NCBI RefSeq assembly: GCF_013030945.1
Contig: NZ_JABBXF010000025.1
Span: forward strand, 62,001 to 126,000
DNA from: Streptomyces morookaense
GTDB lineage: Bacteria > Actinomycetota > Actinomycetes > Streptomycetales > Streptomycetaceae
Direction: 5' to 3'
Length of the DNA stretch: 64,000 nucleotides
Positions 7,426 to 15,714 of the stretch are shown piece after piece (positions within the stretch are counted from its first letter, which is position 1; each line of letters starts with the position of its first letter). The notes under the pieces are model-generated. The model made no database searches. It had not been told where the DNA came from and saw nothing but the letters and a program-made list of their open reading frames with translations. Position numbers and translations under genes: made by a program.

Positions 7426-9177
7426 GTGGCTCAACTTCGTCTCGCCCTGAACCAGATCGACTCCACCGTCGGCGACCTCGCCGGAAACGCGGAAGCCGTC
7501 GTCCGCTGGACCCGGCACTCCGCCGAGCAGGGCGCCCATCTGGCCGCCTTCCCGGAGATGGTGCTCACGGGATACCCCGTGGAGGACCTCGCCCTGCGCT
7601 CCTCGTTCGTCGAGGCGAGCCGCACCGCGCTGCACGCGCTGGCCGCCCGGCTCCAGGACGAGGGCCTCGGCGAGCTGCCGGTCGTCGTGGGCTACCTGGA
7701 CCGCAGCGACGAGGCCCGCCCCCGCCTGGGCCGGCCCGCGGGCGCCCCGCGCAACGCCGCCGCCGTCCTGCACCGCGGCACGGCCGTGCTCACCTTCGCC
7801 AAGCACCACCTGCCCAACTACGGCGTCTTCGACGAGTTCCGCTACTTCGTGCCCGGCGAGACCCTGCCGATGGTCCGCGTGCACGGCGTGGACGTCGCCC
7901 TCGCCATCTGCGAGGACCTCTGGCAGGAGGGCGGCCGCGTCCCGGCCGCGCGCGCCGCCGGGGCCGGGCTGCTGCTGTCGGTCAACGCCTCCCCGTACGA
8001 GCGGGAGAAGGACGACACCCGCCTGGAACTGGTCCGCAAGCGCGCCCGGGAGGCCGGCTGCACCACCGCCTACCTGGCGATGACCGGCGGCCAGGACGAG
8101 CTGGTCTTCGACGGCGACTCGATCGTCGTCGACCGCGACGGCCGGGTGATCGTGCGCGCCCCGCAGTTCGAGGAGACCTGCGTCGTCCTCGACCTGGAAC
8201 TGCCCGAGGCCCCCGCCGAGGCCCCCTCCGGGGTGGTCGACGACGGTCTGCGGATCGAGCACGTCACGCTCTCCGCCGACCCGCTGCCGGCGTACGAACC
8301 GCTGCCGCCGCCCGCGGCGCAGCCGCACCTGGGCGACGACGAGGAGGTCTACACCGCCCTGGTGCAGGGCCTGCGCGCGTACGTCCGCAAGAACGGCTTC
8401 CGCAGCGTCCTCATCGGCCTGTCCGGCGGTATCGACTCCGCGCTCGTCGCCGCCATCGCGTGCGACGCGGTCGGCGCGGAGAACGTGTACGGCATCGCCA
8501 TGCCCTCGCGCTACTCCTCCGAGCACTCGGTCGCCGACGCCGAGGAGCTCGCGCGGCGCACCGGGCTGAACTTCCGCACCGTGCCGATCGCGCCGATGTT
8601 CGACGCCTACATGGACTCCCTGAAGCTCACCGGCCTCGCCGAGGAGAACCTCCAGTCGCGGCTGCGCGGCACCATGCTGATGGCCGTCTCCAACCAGGAG
8701 GGCCACATCGTGCTCGCGCCGGGCAACAAGTCCGAGCTGGCGTGCGGCTATTCGACGCTCTACGGCGACTCCGTCGGCGCCTACGGCCCGATCAAGGACG
8801 TCTACAAGACGGCCATCTTCCGCCTCGCCAAGTGGCGCAACCGGGCCGCGGCGGAGCGCGGCGAGACCCCGCCGATCCCGGAGAACTCCATCACCAAGCC
8901 GCCGAGCGCCGAACTGCGCCCGGGCCAGGTGGACACGGACTCGCTGCCGGACTACGACGTGCTGGACCGGCTCCTGGAGCTGTACGTCGACGGCGACCGG
9001 GGCCGCGAGGCGATCATCGCGGCGGGCTTCGACCCGGAGCTGGTCACGCGCGTGCTGCGGCTGGTGGACACGGCGGAGTACAAGCGGCGCCAGTACCCGC
9101 CGGGCACCAAGATCTCCGCAAAGGGCTTCGGCAAGGACCGGCGGCTGCCGATCACGAACCGATGGCGGGAGGTCTGA
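7426..9177 (+). CDS. nadE: NAD+ synthase, glutamine-hydrolysing
   Basis: This 583-aa enzyme makes NAD+ from deamido-NAD+, ATP and glutamine. The N-terminal nitrilase-fold amidase domain (1-270) has Glu in AFPEMVLTGYP, Lys in TFAKHHLPNYGVFDE and Cys in LAICEDLW. The C-terminal synthetase domain has the P-loop LIGLSGGIDSALVA, GIAMPSRYSSEHS and APGNKSELACGY, and ends with the tail KRRQYPPGTKISAKGFGKDRRLPITNRWRE. The length fits the bacterial two-domain form. The GTG at 7426 matches the family's start (xxQLRLALNQID), and no Shine-Dalgarno precedes it. TACACT six bases upstream suggests a leaderless transcript. Confidence 0.96.
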   Translation: MAQLRLALNQIDSTVGDLAGNAEAVVRWTRHSAEQGAHLAAFPEMVLTGYPVEDLALRSSFVEASRTALHALAARLQDEGLGELPVVVGYLDRSDEARPRLGRPAGAPRNAAAVLHRGTAVLTFAKHHLPNYGVFDEFRYFVPGETLPMVRVHGVDVALAICEDLWQEGGRVPAARAAGAGLLLSVNASPYEREKDDTRLELVRKRAREAGCTTAYLAMTGGQDELVFDGDSIVVDRDGRVIVRAPQFEETCVVLDLELPEAPAEAPSGVVDDGLRIEHVTLSADPLPAYEPLPPPAAQPHLGDDEEVYTALVQGLRAYVRKNGFRSVLIGLSGGIDSALVAAIACDAVGAENVYGIAMPSRYSSEHSVADAEELARRTGLNFRTVPIAPMFDAYMDSLKLTGLAEENLQSRLRGTMLMAVSNQEGHIVLAPGNKSELACGYSTLYGDSVGAYGPIKDVYKTAIFRLAKWRNRAAAERGETPPIPENSITKPPSAELRPGQVDTDSLPDYDVLDRLLELYVDGDRGREAIIAAGFDPELVTRVLRLVDTAEYKRRQYPPGTKISAKGFGKDRRLPITNRWREV

Positions 9178-9180
9178 CCC

Positions 9181-9393
9181 CTACGGGGTCCCGCGCACGA
9201 CGAGCCCGTCCAGGAGCCGTGCCGTCGCCTCGGTGACGGCATCGACGGCCTCGTCGAAGACGGCCCGGTTGTGCGCGGCCGGTGCCCGGAAGCCGGACAC
9301 CTTGCGCACGTACTGGAGGGCGGCGGCCCGGATGTCGGCCTCGGTCACCTCGGGGGTGACCGGTGCTCTGAGCGTTTTGATGCTGCGGCACAT
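9181..9393 (-). CDS. DUF2277 family small protein
   Basis: This 70-aa cytoplasmic protein opens MCRSIKTLR and continues PEVTEADIRAAALQYVRKVSGFRAP, which is the DUF2277 signature. The family is widespread in actinobacteria and has no known function. The gene lies tail to tail with nadE with only three bases between stop codons, and 25 bases downstream of nothing recognisable as its own promoter other than the short gap to the next gene. The start is the only ATG that gives the conserved Cys-containing N-terminus. Confidence 0.85.
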   Translation of the reverse strand: MCRSIKTLRAPVTPEVTEADIRAAALQYVRKVSGFRAPAAHNRAVFDEAVDAVTEATARLLDGLVVRGTP

Positions 9394-9418
9394 ACGTCCA
9401 GTGTGCCGGGCCGGGCCC

Positions 9419-10414
9419 TCAGACCTTCACCCTCGCCGCCACCGGCAGGTGGTCGCTCCCGGTCGCCGGCAGCGTCCACGCCGACACCGGCTCGACACCC
9501 CGCACCATGATCTGGTCGATCCGCGCCATCGGCGCACCCGCCGGCCAGCTGAAGCCGAAGCCGTTGCCGGCGGCGCCCTGGGCGGAGCGGAGCTGGGAGG
9601 TGACGGGGGCCAGGGAGCGGTCGTTCATGGTGCCGTTGAGGTCGCCGAGGAGGACGAGCTTCTTCACCGGTTCCCGGGAGATGGCCTGGCCCAGGGCCTC
9701 GGCGCTGTTGTCGCGCTGGCCGGCGGTGAAGCCGGCGTTGAACTTCACGCGGACCGACGGGAGATGGGCCACGTAGACGGCGACCGGGCCGCGCGGGGAC
9801 TCGACGGTGGCGCGCAGGGCGCGCGTCCAGCCCATCTTGATGTCGACGGGGCGGGCGTCGTTCAGCGGGTACTTGCTCCACAGGCCGACCGTGCCCTGCA
9901 CGGAGTGGTACTTGTACGTGTCCGCGAGCGCCTTCTCGTAGACCGGTGCGGCCTCCGGCTTGAGCTCCTCCAGGGCCACGACGTCCGCACCGGAGGCGGC
10001 CACCTTCCTGGCAGTCGAAACCGGGTCCGGGTTCTCGGCGTTGACGTTGTGCGTGGCGACCGTGAAGTCGCCGCCCTTGCCCGACTTGTCGCTGAGCAGA
10101 CCGCCGAAGAGGTTCACCCAGGCGACGGCCGGCAGCAGCAGCGCGATCAGGGCGGTGGCCGAGCGGCGCAGCAGGGCCGCGACGAGCAGGACGGGGACCA
10201 GCAGGCCGAGCCAGGGCAGGAAGGTCTCGGTGAGGCTGCCGAGGTTGCCGACGCGGTTGGGGAGCTCGGCGTGCAGCAGCATGATCAGGCCGAGTACGAC
10301 CGCCACGGCGGCCACGACCACGCCCCGGCGCCAGATGCCGGGGCCGCGCCAGCGGGGGGTCCGCGCGGGGGCGGACCCTTCGCGGCCCGCGTCCTGGGTC
10401 TGTGCCTGCGACAT
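9419..10414 (-). CDS. Membrane-anchored endonuclease/exonuclease/phosphatase family protein
   Basis: This 331-aa protein has three N-terminal hydrophobic helices (about 30-110) and then an EEP-fold domain. The metal and catalytic motifs are visible: THNVNAEN (Asn), LEEL (Glu), VAHLPS (His), GDLNGT (Asp/Asn), RIDQIM (Asp) and GSDHLPV (Asp-His). The catalytic domain would face outside the cell. Substrates in this superfamily range from DNA to phospholipids and phosphoesters, so the substrate is open. It is a single gene preceded by a 92-nt gap from the TetR regulator. Confidence 0.88.
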   Translation of the reverse strand: MSQAQTQDAGREGSAPARTPRWRGPGIWRRGVVVAAVAVVLGLIMLLHAELPNRVGNLGSLTETFLPWLGLLVPVLLVAALLRRSATALIALLLPAVAWVNLFGGLLSDKSGKGGDFTVATHNVNAENPDPVSTARKVAASGADVVALEELKPEAAPVYEKALADTYKYHSVQGTVGLWSKYPLNDARPVDIKMGWTRALRATVESPRGPVAVYVAHLPSVRVKFNAGFTAGQRDNSAEALGQAISREPVKKLVLLGDLNGTMNDRSLAPVTSQLRSAQGAAGNGFGFSWPAGAPMARIDQIMVRGVEPVSAWTLPATGSDHLPVAARVKV

Positions 10415-10506
10415 CTGCTGTCCTCACTACTCGGCGTTCGGAGGGAAGGACGTACGGGCAGGTCGCGCGGGTTCTGCCTGTGACACAACGAGCACAATCC
10501 CGGAGG

Positions 10507-11103
10507 CTACGGACGCACGCCCTCCAGCACCGTGTCCACGATCTGTTCCGCCAGCCCCTCCGGGAGTTCCTTCCACTCGTGCATGATCGCCCGTGACAGC
10601 ATCGGGCTCACGAACAGGTCCGTCAGCAGCTCCACATCGAGGTCCGAACGGATCTCACCGTTCGCCATCCCCCGCCGCAGCACGGCGAAGAACGCCTCGC
10701 GCCGCGCCTGCACCACGGTCTCGTGGTACTCCTTCCACAGCCTCGGGTGCGCCTGCACCTGGGCGGTGACGGTGCGCAGCAGCGCGGACGACCGCTTGGC
10801 CAGGCCCCGCCGCCGCAGGTACTCCAGCAGCAGCACCAGGTCCTCCCGGGCCGAGCGGCCCGGGATCGCGGGCTGGGCCTCGTCCAGGGAGCGCAGCACG
10901 TCCAGCATCAGCTCCTCCTTGCCGGCCCAGCGCCGGTAGAGGGTCGCCTTGCCGACGCCCGCCTCGCGGGCGACGCGCTCCATCGACAGGTCGCCGATGG
11001 TGGTGCCGTCCTCCAGCAGCCGCAGCACCGTCTCGATCACCGTGGTGTCGACGGCGGCGCTGCGCGGCCGGCCGCGCCGGTCCGCGCACGGCTGTGTGCT
11101 CAC
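10507..11103 (-). CDS. TetR/AcrR-family repressor coupled to DHA2 exporter
   Basis: This 198-aa regulator has an N-terminal TetR DNA-binding domain with helix-turn-helix [26 protein letters not shown] and a C-terminal ligand domain of the TetR_C type ([10 protein letters not shown] region). It starts at GTG 11103, and its GTGA start overlaps the stop of the upstream exporter gene, so the two are translationally coupled. It most likely represses the exporter operon by binding the palindrome at 12745-12762, with an exporter substrate as inducer. The ligand is unknown. Confidence 0.9.
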   Translation of the reverse strand: MSTQPCADRRGRPRSAAVDTTVIETVLRLLEDGTTIGDLSMERVAREAGVGKATLYRRWAGKEELMLDVLRSLDEAQPAIPGRSAREDLVLLLEYLRRRGLAKRSSALLRTVTAQVQAHPRLWKEYHETVVQARREAFFAVLRRGMANGEIRSDLDVELLTDLFVSPMLSRAIMHEWKELPEGLAEQIVDTVLEGVRP

Positions 11104-12722
11104 CGCCCGGCCCCCGCTTCCGTCTTCTCGGCACCGGGGCGCTCCACCCCCGGCGCGCCCGCCTCCGCGGCCCGCTTGCCGGGCAGGAAGAGGGCGACGA
11201 CGAGCGCGCCGAGCAGGGCGACCGCCGTGGAGCCGATGACGGTGACGTGCATGGCGTGGATGAAGGCGTCGTCCGCCGGCCCCACGAGCGCCTTGCCGGC
11301 CGGGCCGAGCTTCTCGGCGAGGCCGAGGGTGGCCTCGATGGACTCGCCCGCCGCGTGCCGCGCGGACTCGGGCAGGCCGGGGACGGCGGCGAGCTTGTCG
11401 GAGATGCCGTCGCGGTAGGTGGTGGAGAGGAGCGAGCCGAGGACGGCGACGCCGAGCGCGCCGCCGATCTGCCGGAAGGTGTTGTTCACGGCGGAGCCGG
11501 AACCGGCCTTCTCGCGCGGCAGCGACTGCATGATCGAGACGGTGGCGGGCGGCATGATGTGCGCCATCGCGGTGCCCTGCGTGAAGAACAGGATCTCCAG
11601 GACCCAGATCGGGGTGTTCTTCTCCAGCAGCAGGAAGCCCGCCGTGGTGGCGGCGACCAGCAGCATGCCGACGGCGCACACGGCCTTGGCGCCGAACTTC
11701 TCCACCATGAGGCGGGCCCGCGGCGCGAAGAACATCTGCGCGGCGGCCAGCGGGAGCAGCAGCATGCCGCTCTGCAGCGGGGTGTAGCCGCGCACGCTCT
11801 GCGTGTAGAAGACGATGAAGAACGTGGTGCCCATCAGCGCGAAGAAGACCAGCGAGATGGACGAGACGGCCGCGGAGAAGGCGGGGTTGCGGAAGTACCG
11901 CACGTCGATGGCGGGATGCTCGCTGCGCCGCTCGTGCAGCACGAAGAGGACGAGGGTCAACAGGCCGCCGCCGACGGTCCCGTAGACCTCGGGGTCGGTG
12001 AAGTCGGCCAGCTGGCCGCCCTTGATGATGCCGTACACCAGCAGCACCAGGCCGACGACGGAGAGCAGCACGCCGAGCGGGTCGAGCCTGCCCGGCTTCG
12101 GGTCCCTGGACTCCGGGACGAGTACCACCATCGCGATCAGTCCGGCGATCACGATGGGCACATTGACCAGGAAGACCGAGCCCCACCAGAAGTGGGCGAG
12201 CAGGATGCCGCCGGTGATCGGGCCGATGGCGATGGCCAGGCCGACCGCGCCGGCCCATATGCCGATGGCCTTGGGCTGCTCGTCGCGCTCGAAGACGTTC
12301 ATGATGATCGCGAGCGTCGAGGGCATCACGAAGGCACCGCCGAACCCCATCACCGCGCGGAACGCGATGAGTTGGCCCGGCGAGCCGGCCACGGCGGAGA
12401 GCACCGAGCCGATGCCGAAGACGACCATGCCGAACAGCAGGACCTTCTTGCGGCCCAGCCGGTCGCCCAGCAGACCGGCGGTGAACAGTATTCCGGCGAA
12501 GACGAGCGTGTAGGCGTTGATCGCCCACTCCAGCTCGCTCTGGGTCGCCCCCAGCCCGGTCGGGGCGGGCGAGGCGATGGTCTTCATCGCCACATTGAGG
12601 ATCGAGTTGTCCAGCACCACCACCAGCAGGCTGAACAGGAGCACCGTGAGGATCGCCCACCGCCTGCGGTGGACGGCCTCGGGGACCCCGCGAACAGGGG
12701 TTGTCTCGGAGGGATTCGCCAT
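11100..12722 (-). CDS. MFS multidrug exporter, DHA2 (14-TM) family
   Basis: This 540-aa transporter has about 14 hydrophobic segments. It opens with [27 protein letters not shown], the D-motif of DHA2 drug:proton antiporters, then motif [14 protein letters not shown] and motif C-like [38 protein letters not shown] near the C-terminus is typical of the EmrB/QacA branch. Start is ATG 12722 with AGGG upstream; two in-frame GTGs lie just before it. It is the first gene of an operon with its TetR regulator. Confidence 0.92.
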   Translation of the reverse strand: MANPSETTPVRGVPEAVHRRRWAILTVLLFSLLVVVLDNSILNVAMKTIASPAPTGLGATQSELEWAINAYTLVFAGILFTAGLLGDRLGRKKVLLFGMVVFGIGSVLSAVAGSPGQLIAFRAVMGFGGAFVMPSTLAIIMNVFERDEQPKAIGIWAGAVGLAIAIGPITGGILLAHFWWGSVFLVNVPIVIAGLIAMVVLVPESRDPKPGRLDPLGVLLSVVGLVLLVYGIIKGGQLADFTDPEVYGTVGGGLLTLVLFVLHERRSEHPAIDVRYFRNPAFSAAVSSISLVFFALMGTTFFIVFYTQSVRGYTPLQSGMLLLPLAAAQMFFAPRARLMVEKFGAKAVCAVGMLLVAATTAGFLLLEKNTPIWVLEILFFTQGTAMAHIMPPATVSIMQSLPREKAGSGSAVNNTFRQIGGALGVAVLGSLLSTTYRDGISDKLAAVPGLPESARHAAGESIEATLGLAEKLGPAGKALVGPADDAFIHAMHVTVIGSTAVALLGALVVALFLPGKRAAEAGAPGVERPGAEKTEAGAGR

Positions 12723-12744
12723 GGTCACCACCCTAGGACACTTC

Positions 12745-12762
12745 CGAAACGAACCCGTCTCG
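12745..12762. promoter_or_regulatory. Candidate TetR operator of the exporter operon
   Basis: CGAAACG-AACC-CGTCTCG is a 7-4-7 inverted repeat with one mismatch, 23 bases upstream of the exporter start. TetR regulators commonly bind such 18-bp palindromes next to the promoter of the operon they belong to. Assignment is by position only. Confidence 0.5.
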
Positions 12763-12894
12763 TATTGGAAAACCTTTACACGTGAACAACTGTTCCCGGG
12801 GTGGGTTCCCCGCCGCCGGGAGGCGTGTCAGCATGGAGGTGATCCGGGGACGCCGACAGGGCGCCTCGAGACGACTTCACAGGAGCCAATCGCC

Positions 12895-13752
12895 ATGACG
12901 CATGCCGCGAAAGCCCCCGACAGCAGCAAGGCGCTGTACGGCGGAACCGCATCCCGGCGCATCACCGTCCGCGACATCGCCGCCGCCAAGCAGCGCGGCG
13001 AGAAATGGCCCATGCTCACCGCCTACGACGCGATGACCGCCTCCGTCTTCGACGAGGCCGGCATCCCCGTCCTGCTGGTCGGCGACTCCATGGGCAACTG
13101 CCACCTCGGCTACGAGTCCACGGTGCCGGTCACCCTGGACGAGATCACCATGCTCTCCGCCGCCGTCGTACGGGGCACCAAGCGCGCCCTGATCGTCGGC
13201 GACCTGCCGTTCGGCACGTACCAGGAAGGCGCCGTGCAGGCGCTGCGCAGCGCCACCCGGCTGGTGAAGGAGGCGGGCGTCGGCGCGGTCAAGCTGGAGG
13301 GCGGCGAGCGCTCGGCCCACCAGATCGAGCTGCTCGTCGAGTCCGGCATCCCGGTCATGGCCCACATCGGCCTGACCCCGCAGTCCGTCAACGCCTTCGG
13401 CGGCTACCCCGTCCAGGGCCGCGGCGAGGAGGCGGCCGCGCAGCTGCTGCGCGACGCGAAGGCCGTCCAGGCGGCGGGGGCGTTCGCCGTCGTCCTGGAG
13501 GTCGTCCCGGCCGAGCTGGCCGCGGAGGTCACGCGCGTCCTGCACATCCCGACGGTCGGCATCGGGGCCGGGGCCGAGTGCGATGCGCAGGTCCTGGTCT
13601 GGACGGACATGGCGGGGCTGAACGGGGGCCGCGTACCGCGGTTCGTGAAGCAGTACGCGCGCCTGCGCGAGGTTCTGGGCGACGCGGCGAAGGAATTCGC
13701 CGAGGACGTGGTGGGCGGGGCGTACCCCGCGGAGGAGCACGCGTTCCACTAG
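12895..13752 (+). CDS. panB: 3-methyl-2-oxobutanoate hydroxymethyltransferase
   Basis: This 285-aa enzyme transfers a hydroxymethyl group from methylenetetrahydrofolate to alpha-ketoisovalerate, the first step of pantothenate synthesis. Family motifs are clear: MLTAYDAMTASVFDEAGIPVLLVGDSMGNCHLGYESTVPVTLDEI with the metal-binding Asp, GDLPFGTY, KLEGG, HIGLTPQSV and the C-terminal TVGIGAG. The first 20 residues are an extension typical of actinomycetes. AGGAG stands ten bases before the ATG. It is a single gene ended by a hairpin. Confidence 0.97.
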   Translation: MTHAAKAPDSSKALYGGTASRRITVRDIAAAKQRGEKWPMLTAYDAMTASVFDEAGIPVLLVGDSMGNCHLGYESTVPVTLDEITMLSAAVVRGTKRALIVGDLPFGTYQEGAVQALRSATRLVKEAGVGAVKLEGGERSAHQIELLVESGIPVMAHIGLTPQSVNAFGGYPVQGRGEEAAAQLLRDAKAVQAAGAFAVVLEVVPAELAAEVTRVLHIPTVGIGAGAECDAQVLVWTDMAGLNGGRVPRFVKQYARLREVLGDAAKEFAEDVVGGAYPAEEHAFH

Positions 13753-13772
13753 GGCGGTGGACGGGGGCGCCC

Positions 13773-13800
13773 CGTCCGCGCCCCGCAAGGGGCGTGGACG
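13773..13800. terminator. Hairpin terminator after panB
   Basis: A 12-bp stem CGTCCGCGCCCC / GGGGCGTGGACG with one G-T pair and loop GCAA begins 20 bases after the panB stop. Its core GCCCC-GCAA-GGGGC is the same as the hairpin after the beta-lactamase gene. Confidence 0.8.
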
Positions 13801-13806
13801 GGGCGC

Positions 13807-13848
13807 TGTCGGCAATCTGTCGGTCCCTTGTCGGTGGCACCTGCCACC
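13807..13848. promoter_or_regulatory. TGTCGG direct repeats and adjoining palindrome upstream of drrAB-like genes
   Basis: TGTCGG occurs at 13807, 13819 and 13829, and is followed by the perfect inverted repeat GGTGGCA-CC-TGCCACC at 13833-13848. This ends ten bases before the ATG of the ABC ATPase. BTAD (SARP) regulators bind direct repeats near one helical turn apart, and one is encoded at the far end of this gene pair. The link is speculative. Confidence 0.4.
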
Positions 13849-13857
13849 GTTGTGGAC

Positions 13858-14865
13858 ATGACGCAGAAAGACATCGCCGTCCAAGTCCGCGGCCTGGTCA
13901 AGCACTTCGGGGAGACACGGGCCCTGGACGGGGTCGACCTCGATGTGCGCGAAGGCACCGTGCTCGGGGTGCTCGGGCCCAACGGGGCCGGTAAGACCAC
14001 GCTGGTCAGAGTCCTCTCCACGCTGATACGGCCCGACGCCGGCACCGCCCGCGTCGCCGGGTACGACGTGCTGTCCCAGCCCCGCGCGCTGCGCCGGGTC
14101 ATCGGGCTGACCGGCCAGTACGCCTCGGTCGACGAGAAGCTCTCCGGCCGCGAGAACCTCTACATGATCGGGCGGCTGCTCGACCTCTCCCGCAAGAACG
14201 CCCGCCACCGGGCGGACGAGATGCTGGAGCGCTTCTCCCTCACCGATGCCGCCGGGCGGCCGGCCGGGCAGTACTCCGGCGGTATGCGCCGCCGGCTCGA
14301 CCTGGCCGCCTCCATGATCGGCCGGCCCGCCGTGCTCTACCTCGACGAGCCCACCACCGGCCTCGACCCGCGCACCCGCAACGAGGTGTGGGGCGAGGTG
14401 CAGCGCATGGTCGCCGAGGGCAGCACCGTGCTGCTCACCACGCAGTACATGGAGGAGGCCGAGCAGCTCGCCCACGAGCTGACCGTCGTCGACCGCGGGC
14501 GCGTGATCGCGGGCGGCCGGGTCGACGAGCTCAAGGCCAAGGTCGGCGGCCGCACCCTCCAGATCCGCCCGGCCGATCCGGCCGAACTGCCGCGCATGGC
14601 CGAGGCGGTGGCCCGCGCCGGGCTCGACGGCATCGCCGGTGCCACCCCCGACGAGGCAGAGGGCGTGGTGAACGTCCCGATCGTCAGCGACATGCAACTG
14701 ACCGCCGTCCTCGGGATGCTGGCCGAGCGCGGCTTCCTCATCGCCGGGATCAGCACCCATCTGCCCAGCCTCGACGAGGTCTTCCTGGCCGTCACCGGCC
14801 AGAAGGCGTCGTCCGCCCCCGCCCCGCACGACCGCACCGACGCACTCCAGGAGGCCGCCGCATGA
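13858..14865 (+). CDS. DrrA-type ABC exporter ATPase
   Basis: This 335-aa ATPase of the daunorubicin-resistance (DrrA) family has Walker A GPNGAGKTT, the Q-loop region LTGQYASVDEKLSGRENL, signature YSGGMRRRLDLAASM, Walker B VLYLDEPTTGLDPRTRNEVW and the H-loop region TTQYMEEAEQL. The C-terminal DUF4162-like domain follows (about 240-320). It powers export of a hydrophobic molecule with the permease encoded next. Its stop overlaps the next start by four bases (ATGA). The ATG at 13858 has little room for a Shine-Dalgarno. Confidence 0.94.
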   Translation: MTQKDIAVQVRGLVKHFGETRALDGVDLDVREGTVLGVLGPNGAGKTTLVRVLSTLIRPDAGTARVAGYDVLSQPRALRRVIGLTGQYASVDEKLSGRENLYMIGRLLDLSRKNARHRADEMLERFSLTDAAGRPAGQYSGGMRRRLDLAASMIGRPAVLYLDEPTTGLDPRTRNEVWGEVQRMVAEGSTVLLTTQYMEEAEQLAHELTVVDRGRVIAGGRVDELKAKVGGRTLQIRPADPAELPRMAEAVARAGLDGIAGATPDEAEGVVNVPIVSDMQLTAVLGMLAERGFLIAGISTHLPSLDEVFLAVTGQKASSAPAPHDRTDALQEAAA

Positions 14866-15686
14866 GCGCGGCAACGATCACCGCGCCCGCACCGGCGCCC
14901 GCCCGCGAGCCCCGCATCGGACTGCGCGGCAACCTGCGGCACATCTCGGCGCTCGTGCGCCGCAACGCCCTGCAGATCAAGCAGGATCCGGAGTCGATGT
15001 TCGACGTCGTCATGATGCCGATCATCTTCACCCTGATGTTCGTCTACGTCTTCGGCGGCGCCATCGCGGGCAAGGGCAACCAGGGCGCGTACGTCAACTA
15101 CCTGGTGCCCGGCCTGATGGCGATGACCAGCATGAACATCGCGATGGCCGTCGGCACGGGCATCAACGAGGACTTCCGCAAGGGCGTGATGGACCGGTTC
15201 CGGACGATGCCCATCGCCCGGTCCTCCGTGCTCGTCGCGAAGATCGTGACCGAGGTCGGCCGGATGATCGTCGCCAGCGCCATCCAGCTGGGCATGGGCT
15301 TCGCCCTCGGGCTGACGCTCAAGACGTCCGTGCTGCACCTACTGGCCGCCGTCGCGCTCAGCATGGTCTTCGGCGCCGCCCTCATGTGGATCTTCATCCT
15401 GCTGGGCCTGACCATGAAGACGGCGCAGGCCGTCCAGGGGGTCGCCATGATCGTCCTGATGCCGCTGCAGTTCGCCAGCTCGATCTTCGCGCCGACCAGC
15501 ACCATGCCCGGCTGGCTGAAGGCCTTCGCCGACTACAACCCGCTCGCCAACCTCGCCGACGCCGCCCGTGCCCTCGTCAACGGAGGAGCGGTGGCCCACT
15601 CGGTGTGGCTGGTGCTGGCGTGGTCGGTGGGCATCACCGCCGTCATGGCGCCGCTGGCGGTCGCCAAGTTCCGCAAGAAGACGTGA
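14862..15686 (+). CDS. DrrB-type ABC-2 exporter permease
   Basis: This 274-aa ABC-2 permease has a cytosolic N-terminus and six hydrophobic segments, with the family box QDPESMFDVVMMPIIFTLMFVYVFGGAI and the conserved NPLANLADAARALVNGG near the last helices. It is coupled to the ATPase by ATGA overlap. The two would form a 2+2 exporter. The substrate is unknown; the family includes antibiotic, lipid and drug exporters. It converges on the BTAD regulator with 28 bases between. Confidence 0.93.
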   Translation: MSAATITAPAPAPAREPRIGLRGNLRHISALVRRNALQIKQDPESMFDVVMMPIIFTLMFVYVFGGAIAGKGNQGAYVNYLVPGLMAMTSMNIAMAVGTGINEDFRKGVMDRFRTMPIARSSVLVAKIVTEVGRMIVASAIQLGMGFALGLTLKTSVLHLLAAVALSMVFGAALMWIFILLGLTMKTAQAVQGVAMIVLMPLQFASSIFAPTSTMPGWLKAFADYNPLANLADAARALVNGGAVAHSVWLVLAWSVGITAVMAPLAVAKFRKKT

Positions 15687-15714
15687 CGTCGGGGCGGGTC
15701 CTACCGGTCCGGCG

